NCBI RefSeq assembly: GCF_000210295.1
Contig: NC_026740.1
Span: 999,691 to 1,063,690 of the forward strand
DNA length: 64,000 nucleotides
Source of the DNA: Trypanosoma brucei gambiense DAL972
Lineage: Eukaryota > Euglenozoa > Kinetoplastea > Trypanosomatida > Trypanosomatidae
Direction: 5' to 3'
Shown here: piece after piece, positions 58,801-64,000 of the stretch
Position numbering within the stretch: position 1 is the stretch's first letter
Layout: every line of letters starts with the position of its first letter
Notes under the pieces: model-generated
Seen by the model: the letters and a program-made list of their open reading frames with translations, nothing else
Told to the model about the DNA's origin: nothing
Databases searched by the model: none
Position numbers and translations under genes: made by a program

Positions 58801-61800
58801 GCAGCTCTCGCATCTTCGGAATTACGAAGTTGCGATTTCAGATCATTGCTTGTAGCGTCCAACCTCTGTTGAAGTTCATTCCGTTCAGCCTCCACAGTTT
58901 CCAGATTACGCTCCACAGCAGCTCTCGCATCCTCGGAATTACGAAGTTGCGATTTCAGATCATTGCTCGTAGCGTCCAACCTCTGTTGAAGTTCATTCCG
59001 TTCAGCCTCCACAGTTTCCAGATTACGCTCCACAGCAGCTCTCGCATCTTCGGAATTACGAAGTTGCGATTTCAGATCATTGCTTGTAGCGTCCAACCTC
59101 TGTTGAAGTTCATTCCGTTCAGCCTCCACAGTTTCCAGATTACGCTCCACAGCAGCTCTCGCATCTTCGGAATTACGAAGTTGCGATTTCAGATCATTGC
59201 TTGTAGCGTCCAACCTCTGTTGAAGTTCATTCCGTTCAGCCTCCACAGTTTCCAGATTACGCTCCACAGCAGCTCTCGCATCCTCGGAATTACGAAGTTG
59301 CGATTTCAGATCATTGCTTGTAGCGTCCAACCTCTGCTGAAGTTCATTCCGTTCAGCCTCCACAGTTTCCAGATTACGCTCCACAGCAGCTCTCGCATCT
59401 TCGGAATTACGAAGTTGCGATTTCAGATCATTGCTTGTAGCGTCCAACCTCTGTTGAAGTTCATTCCGTTCAGCCTCCACAGTTTCCAGATTACGCTCCA
59501 CAGCAGCTCTCGCATCCTCGGAATTACGAAGTTGCGATTTCAGATCATTGCTTGTAGCGTCCAACCTCTGTTGAAGTTCATTCCGTTCAGCCTCCACAGT
59601 TTCCAGATTACGCTCCACAGCAGCTCTCGCATCCTCGGAATTACGAAGTTGCGATTTCAGATCATTGCTTGTAGCGTCCAACCTCTGTTGAAGTTCATTC
59701 CGTTCAGCCTCCACAGTTTCCAGATTACGCTCCACAGCAGCTCTCGCATCTTCGGAATTACGAAGTTGCGATTTCAGATCATTGCTTGTAGCGTCCAACC
59801 TCTGTTGAAGTTCATTCCGTTCAGCCTCCACAGTTTCCAGATTACGCTCCACAGCAGCTCTCGCATCCTCGGAATTACGAAGTTGCGATTTCAGATCATT
59901 GCTTGTAGCATCCAACCTCTGTTGAAGTTCATTCCGTTCAGCCTCCACAGTTTCCAGATTACGCTCCACAGCAGCTCTCGCATCCTCGGAATTACGAAGT
60001 TGCGATTTCAGATCATTGCTTGTAGCGTCCAACCTCTGTTGAAGTTCATTCCGTTCAGCCTCCACAGTTTCCAGATTACGCTCCACAGCAGCTCTCGCAT
60101 CCTCGGAATTACGAAGTTGCGATTTCAGATCATTGCTTGTAGCGTCCAACCTCTGTTGAAGTTCATTCCGTTCAGCCTCCACAGTTTCCAGATTACGCTC
60201 CACAGCAGCTCTCGCATCCTCGGAATTACGAAGTTGCGATTTCAGATCATTGCTTGTAGCGTCCAACCTCTGTTGAAGTTCATTCCGTTCAGCCTCCACA
60301 GTTTCCAGATTACGCTCCACAGCAGCTCTCGCATCCTCGGAATTACGAAGTTGCGATTTCAGATCATTGCTTGTAGCGTCCAACCTCTGTTGAAGTTCAT
60401 TCCGTTCAGCCTCCACAGTTTCCAGATTACGCTCCACAGCAGCTCTCGCATCTTCGGAATTACGAAGTTGCGATTTCAGATCATTGCTTGTAGCGTCCAA
60501 CCTCTGTTGAAGTTCATTCCGTTCAGCCTCCACAGTTTCCAGATTACGCTCCACAGCAGCTCTCGCATCTTCGGAATTACGAAGTTGCGATTTCAGATCA
60601 TTGCTTGTAGCATCCAACCTCTGTTGAAGTTCATTCCGTTCAGCCTCCACAGTTTCCAGATTACGCTCCACAGCAGCTCTCGCATCCTCGGAATTACGAA
60701 GTTGCGATTTCAGATCATTGCTTGTAGCATCCAACCTCTGTTGAAGTTCATTCCGTTCAGCCTCCACAGTTTCCAGATTACGCTCCACAGCAGCTCTCGC
60801 ATCCTCGGAATTACGAAGTTGCGATTTCAGATCATTGCTTGTAGCGTCCAACCTCTGCTGAAGTTCATTCCGTTCAGCCTCCACAGTTTCCAGATTACGC
60901 TCCACAGCAGCTCTCGCATCCTCGGAATTACGAAGTTGCGATTTCAGATCATTGCTTGTAGCGTCCAACCTCTGCTGAAGTTCATTCCGTTCAGCCTCCA
61001 CAGTTTCCAGATTACGCTCCACAGCAGCTCTCGCATCCTCGGAATTACGAAGTTGCGATTTCAGATCATTGCTCGTAGCGTCCAACCTCTGTTGAAGTTC
61101 ATTCCGTTCAGCCTCCACAGTTTCCAGATTACGCTCCACAGCAGCTCTCGCATCTTCGGAATTACGAAGTTGCGATTTCAGATCATTGCTTGTAGCGTCC
61201 AACCTCTGTTGAAGTTCATTCCGTTCAGCCTCCACAGTTTCCAGATTACGCTCCACAGCAGCTCTCGCATCTTCGGAATTACGAAGTTGCGATTTCAGAT
61301 CATTGCTTGTAGCATCCAACCTCTGTTGAAGTTCATTCCGTTCAGCCTCCACAGTTTCCAGATTACGCTCCACAGCAGCTCTCGCATCTTCGGAATTACG
61401 AAGTTGCGATTTCAGATCATTGCTTGTAGCGTCCAACCTCTGTTGAAGTTCATTCCGTTCAGCCTCCACAGTTTCCAGATTACGCTCCACAGCAGCTCTC
61501 GCATCTTCGGAATTACGAAGTTGCGATTTCAGATCATTGCTTGTAGCATCCAACCTCTGTTGAAGTTCATTCCGTTCAGCCTCCACAGTTTCCAGATTAC
61601 GCTCCACAGCAGCTCTCGCATCTTCGGAATTACGAAGTTGCGATTTCAGATCATTGCTTGTAGCGTCCAACCTCTGTTGAAGTTCATTCCGTTCAGCCTC
61701 CACAGTTTCCAGATTACGCTCCACAGCAGCTCTCGCATCTTCGGAATTACGAAGTTGCGATTTCAGATCATTGCTTGTAGCGTCCAACCTCTGTTGAAGT

Positions 61801-64000
61801 TCATTCCGTTCAGCCTCCACAGTTTCCAGATTACGCTCCACAGCAGCTCTCGCATCTTCGGAATTACGAAGTTGCGATTTCAGATCATTGCTTGTAGCAT
61901 CCAACCTCTGTTGAAGTTCATTCCGTTCAGCCTCCACAGTTTCCAGATTACGCTCCACAGCAGCTCTCGCATCTTCGGAATTACGAAGTTGCGATTTCAG
62001 ATCATTGCTTGTAGCATCCAACCTCTGTTGAAGTTCATTCCGTTCAGCCTCCACAGTTTCCAGATTACGCTCCACAGCAGCTCTCGCATCTTCGGAATTA
62101 CGAAGTTGCGATTTCAGATCATTGCTTGTAGCGTCCAACCTCTGTTGAAGTTCATTCCGTTCAGCCTCCACAGTTTCCAGATTACGCTCCACAGCAGCTC
62201 TCGCATCTTCGGAATTACGAAGTTGCGATTTCAGATCATTGCTTGTAGCGTCCAACCTCTGCTGAAGTTCATTCCGTTCAGCCTCCACAGTTTCCAGATT
62301 ACGCTCCACAGCAGCTCTCGCATCTTCGGAATTACGAAGTTGCGATTTCAGATCATTGCTTGTAGCGTCCAACCTCTGCTGAAGTTCATTCCGTTCAGCC
62401 TCCACAGTTTCCAGATTACGCTCCACAGCAGCTCTCGCATCTTCGGAATTACGAAGTTGCGATTTCAGATCATTGCTTGTAGCATCCAACCTCTGTTGAA
62501 GTTCATTCCGTTCAGCCTCCACAGTTTCCAGATTACGCTCCACAGCAGCTCTCGCATCTTCGGAATTACGAAGTTGCGATTTCAGATCATTGCTTGTAGC
62601 GTCCAACCTCTGTTGAAGTTCATTCCGTTCAGCCTCCACAGTTTCCAGATTACGCTCCACAGCAGCTCTCGCATCTTCGGAATTACGAAGTTGCGATTTC
62701 AGATCATTGCTTGTAGCGTCCAACCTCTGTTGAAGTTCATTCCGTTCAGCCTCCACAGTTTCCAGATTACGCTCCACAGCAGCTCTCGCATCCTCGGAAT
62801 TACGAAGTTGCGATTTCAGATCATTGCTTGTAGCATCCAACCTCTGTTGAAGTTCATTCCGTTCAGCCTCCACAGTTTCCAGATTACGCTCCACAGCAGC
62901 TCTCGCATCTTCGGAATTACGAAGTTGCGATTTCAGATCATTGCTCGTAGCGTCCAACCTCTGTTGAAGTTCATTCCGTTCAGCCTCCACAGTTTCCAGA
63001 TTACGCTCCACAGCAGCTCTCGCATCCTCGGAATTACGAAGTTGCGATTTCAGATCATTGCTTGTAGCGTCCAACCTCTGTTGAAGTTCATTCCGTTCAG
63101 CCTCCACAGTTTCCAGATTACGCTCCACAGCAGCTCTCGCATCCTCGGAATTACGAAGTTGCGATTTCAGATCATTGCTTGTAGCGTCCAACCTCTGTTG
63201 AAGTTCATTCCGTTCAGCCTCCACAGTTTCCAGATTACGCTCCACAGCAGCTCTCGCATCTTCGGAATTACGAAGTTGCGATTTCAGATCATTGCTTGTA
63301 GCATCCAACCTCTGTTGAAGTTCATTCCGTTCAGCCTCCACAGTTTCCAGATTACGCTCCACAGCAGCTCTCGCATCTTCGGAATTACGAAGTTGCGATT
63401 TCAGATCATTGCTTGTAGCGTCCAACCTCTGTTGAAGTTCATTCCGTTCAGCCTCCACAGTTTCCAGATTACGCTCCACAGCAGCTCTCGCATCTTCGGA
63501 ATTACGAAGTTGCGATTTCAGATCATTGCTTGTAGCGTCCAACCTCTGTTGAAGTTCATTCCGTTCAGCCTCCACAGTTTCCAGATTACGCTCCACAGCA
63601 GCTCTCGCATCCTCGGAATTACGAAGTTGCGATTTCAGATCATTGCTTGTAGCGTCCAACCTCTGTTGAAGTTCATTCCGTTCAGCCTCCACAGTTTCCA
63701 GATTACGCTCCACAGCAGCTCTCGCATCCTCGGAATTACGAAGTTGCGATTTCAGATCATTGCTTGTAGCGTCCAACCTCTGTTGAAGTTCATTCCGTTC
63801 AGCCTCCACAGTTTCCAGATTACGCTCCACAGCAGCTCTCGCATCTTCGGAATTACGAAGTTGCGATTTCAGATCATTGCTTGTAGCGTCCAACCTCTGT
63901 TGAAGTTCATTCCGTTCAGCCTCCACAGTTTCCAGATTACGCTCCACAGCAGCTCTCGCATCTTCGGAATTACGAAGTTGCGATTTCAGATCATTGCTTG
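55686..64000 (-). CDS. Giant 39-residue-repeat coiled-coil protein, right copy (5' end beyond window)
   Basis: A single open frame fills 8.3 kb from the window edge to a TAG at 55,686, about 2,770 codons with no start codon reached, so the protein exceeds 300 kDa. It consists of about 70 copies of the same 39-residue unit as the left copy and ends in the identical 43-residue unique tail. Almost all units have exactly the same amino-acid sequence; one visible exception near 58,115 has Tyr for Ser (RNYED). The unit carries strong heptad-like Leu/Val spacing and balanced Glu/Arg charges, typical of a long parallel coiled coil. It has no membrane segment or enzyme motif. The lack of drift in protein sequence, despite synonymous differences, suggests homogenisation plus selection. 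I do not recognise a named gene. Confidence 0.88.
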   Translation of the reverse strand, partial: SNDLKSQLRNSEDARAAVERNLETVEAERNELQQRLDATSNDLKSQLRNSEDARAAVERNLETVEAERNELQQRLDATSNDLKSQLRNSEDARAAVERNLETVEAERNELQQRLDATSNDLKSQLRNSEDARAAVERNLETVEAERNELQQRLDATSNDLKSQLRNSEDARAAVERNLETVEAERNELQQRLDATSNDLKSQLRNSEDARAAVERNLETVEAERNELQQRLDATSNDLKSQLRNSEDARAAVERNLETVEAERNELQQRLDATSNDLKSQLRNSEDARAAVERNLETVEAERNELQQRLDATSNDLKSQLRNSEDARAAVERNLETVEAERNELQQRLDATSNDLKSQLRNSEDARAAVERNLETVEAERNELQQRLDATSNDLKSQLRNSEDARAAVERNLETVEAERNELQQRLDATSNDLKSQLRNSEDARAAVERNLETVEAERNELQQRLDATSNDLKSQLRNSEDARAAVERNLETVEAERNELQQRLDATSNDLKSQLRNSEDARAAVERNLETVEAERNELQQRLDATSNDLKSQLRNSEDARAAVERNLETVEAERNELQQRLDATSNDLKSQLRNSEDARAAVERNLETVEAERNELQQRLDATSNDLKSQLRNSEDARAAVERNLETVEAERNELQQRLDATSNDLKSQLRNSEDARAAVERNLETVEAERNELQQRLDATSNDLKSQLRNSEDARAAVERNLETVEAERNELQQRLDATSNDLKSQLRNSEDARAAVERNLETVEAERNELQQRLDATSNDLKSQLRNSEDARAAVERNLETVEAERNELQQRLDATSNDLKSQLRNSEDARAAVERNLETVEAERNELQQRLDATSNDLKSQLRNSEDARAAVERNLETVEAERNELQQRLDATSNDLKSQLRNSEDARAAVERNLETVEAERNELQQRLDATSNDLKSQLRNSEDARAAVERNLETVEAERNELQQRLDATSNDLKSQLRNSEDARAAVERNLETVEAERNELQQRLDATSNDLKSQLRNSEDARAAVERNLETVEAERNELQQRLDATSNDLKSQLRNSEDARAAVERNLETVEAERNELQQRLDATSNDLKSQLRNSEDARAAVERNLETVEAERNELQQRLDATSNDLKSQLRNSEDARAAVERNLETVEAERNELQQRLDATSNDLKSQLRNSEDARAAVERNLETVEAERNELQQRLDATSNDLKSQLRNSEDARAAVERNLETVEAERNELQQRLDATSNDLKSQLRNSEDARAAVERNLETVEAERNELQQRLDATSNDLKSQLRNSEDARAAVERNLETVEAERNELQQRLDATSNDLKSQLRNSEDARAAVERNLETVEAERNELQQRLDATSNDLKSQLRNSEDARAAVERNLETVEAERNELQQRLDATSNDLKSQLRNSEDARAAVERNLETVEAERNELQQRLDATSNDLKSQLRNSEDARAAVERNLETVEAERNELQQRLDATSNDLKSQLRNSEDARAAVERNLETVEAERNELQQRLDATSNDLKSQLRNSEDARAAVERNLETVEAERNELQQRLDATSNDLKSQLRNSEDARAAVERNLETVEAERNELQQRLDATSNDLKSQLRNSEDARAAVERNLETVEAERNELQQRLDATSNDLKSQLRNSEDARAAVERNLETVEAERNELQQRLDATSNDLKSQLRNSEDARAAVERNLETVEAERNELQQRLDATSNDLKSQLRNSEDARAAVERNLETVEAERNELQQRLDATSNDLKSQLRNSEDARAAVERNLETVEAERNELQQRLDATSNDLKSQLRNSEDARAAVERNLETVEAERNELQQRLDATSNDLKSQLRNSEDARAAVERNLETVEAERNELQQRLDATSNDLKSQLRNSEDARAAVERNLETVEAERNELQQRLDATSNDLKSQLRNSEDARAAVERNLETVEAERNELQQRLDATSNDLKSQLRNYEDARAAVERNLETVEAERNELQQRLDATSNDLKSQLRNSEDARAAVERNLETVEAERNELQQRLDATSNDLKSQLRNSEDARAAVERNLETVEAERNELQQRLDATSNDLKSQLRNSEDARAAVERNLETVEAERNELQQRLDATSNDLKSQLRNSEDARAAVERNLETVEAERNELQQRLDATSNDLKSQLRNSEDARAAVERNLETVEAERNELQQRLDATSNDLKSQLRNSEDARAAVERNLETVEAERNELQQRLDATSNDLKSQLRNSEDARAAVERNLETVEAERNELQQRLDATSNDLKSQLRNSEDARAAVERNLETVEAERNELQQRLDATSNDLKSQLRNSEDARAAVERNLETVEAERNELQQRLDATSNDLKSQLRNSEDARAAVERNLETVEAERNELQQRLDATSNDLKSQLRNSEDARAAVERNLETVEAERNELQQRLDATSNDLKSQLRNSEDARAAVERNLETVEAERNELQQRLDATSNDLKSQLRNSEDARAAVERNLETVEAERNELQQRLDATSNDLKSQLRNSEDARAAVERNLETVEAERNELQQRLDATSNDLKSQLRNSEDARAAVERNLETVEAERNELQQRLDATSNDLKSQLRNSEDARAAVERNLETVEAERNELQQRLDATSNDLKSQLRNSEDARAAVERNLETVEAERNELQQRLDATSNDLKSQLRNSEDARAAVERNLETVEAERNELQQRLDATSNDLKSQLRNSEDARAAVERNLETVEAERNELQQRLDVFERECAVLNIRLSYLRRKLLSGFVVGEEPYKLTRKIINIGK
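55815..64000. repeat. 117-bp tandem array, about 70 units, continuing beyond window
   Basis: The (A/G)TCCAACCTCTG landmark occurs at 55,815 and again at 63,888, a distance of 8,073 bp = 69 exact periods. No insertion or deletion breaks the register. Polymorphic sites recur at the same four places in the unit: TCTTCGG/TCCTCGG, GCGTCC/GCATCC, CTGTTG/CTGCTG and GCTTGTAGC/GCTCGTAGC. Confidence 0.96.

Noticed and set aside
51973..64000. A CRISPR array or satellite DNA as an explanation for the regular repeats
   Set aside because: Units are contiguous without spacers, stay in one open frame and encode a consistent coiled-coil peptide. The organism is a eukaryote.

Overview
The window looks like a stretch of a Trypanosoma brucei-group (kinetoplastid) chromosome. 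All 17 distinct genes I can support lie on the minus strand, none needs an intron, and they are separated by AT-rich, low-complexity spacers full of poly-purine/poly-pyrimidine runs, (TA)n, (AC)n and ATT microsatellites. That is the layout of a trypanosome polycistronic unit read right to left, with each mRNA made by spliced-leader trans-splicing and polyadenylation. The order phosphatidylserine synthase, NAD(P)HX repair enzyme, intronless poly(A) polymerase fits my memory of T. brucei chromosome 7 (PSS and PAP2 region). That placement is from memory and I cannot tell the subspecies.

Left part (1-21 kb): an SPF45/RBM17-like splicing factor, an STE11-type protein kinase, a coiled-coil protein, a NOXRED1-like Rossmann protein, ribosomal protein eS31 with a degenerate ubiquitin-like leader, a DEK-like chromatin protein, and an unrecognised 472-residue helical protein. 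A gene-free, low-complexity stretch of 8.4 kb (20,973-29,405) follows, downstream of a single-RRM RNA-binding protein. It is most simply read as a very long 3' UTR.

Middle part (29-51.6 kb) is gene-dense: the RRM protein, a DUF4795/QRICH2-like coiled-coil protein, an FCP1-like pseudophosphatase that has lost its catalytic aspartates, phosphatidylserine synthase, a fused NAD(P)HX epimerase-dehydratase, poly(A) polymerase, a FYVE/F-box-like/Ras-like GTPase fusion, an unknown protein, a triple cold-shock-domain protein with a mitochondrial-type leader, and a dynein-intermediate-chain-like WD40 protein.

Right end (51.8-64 kb): a giant coiled-coil protein built from near-identical 39-residue (117-bp) repeats. 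There are 20 copies left of a 100-N assembly gap and about 70 copies to its right, running off the window. The two arrays are each preceded (on the map, to their left) by a copy of the WD40 gene's 5' part. The region is therefore either a tandem duplication of a gene pair or two alleles placed side by side by the assembler. This array and its duplication are the most striking feature of the window.

Start codons were checked base by base. Several long open frames begin at GTG or TTG codons, and in those cases I moved the start to the first in-frame ATG.
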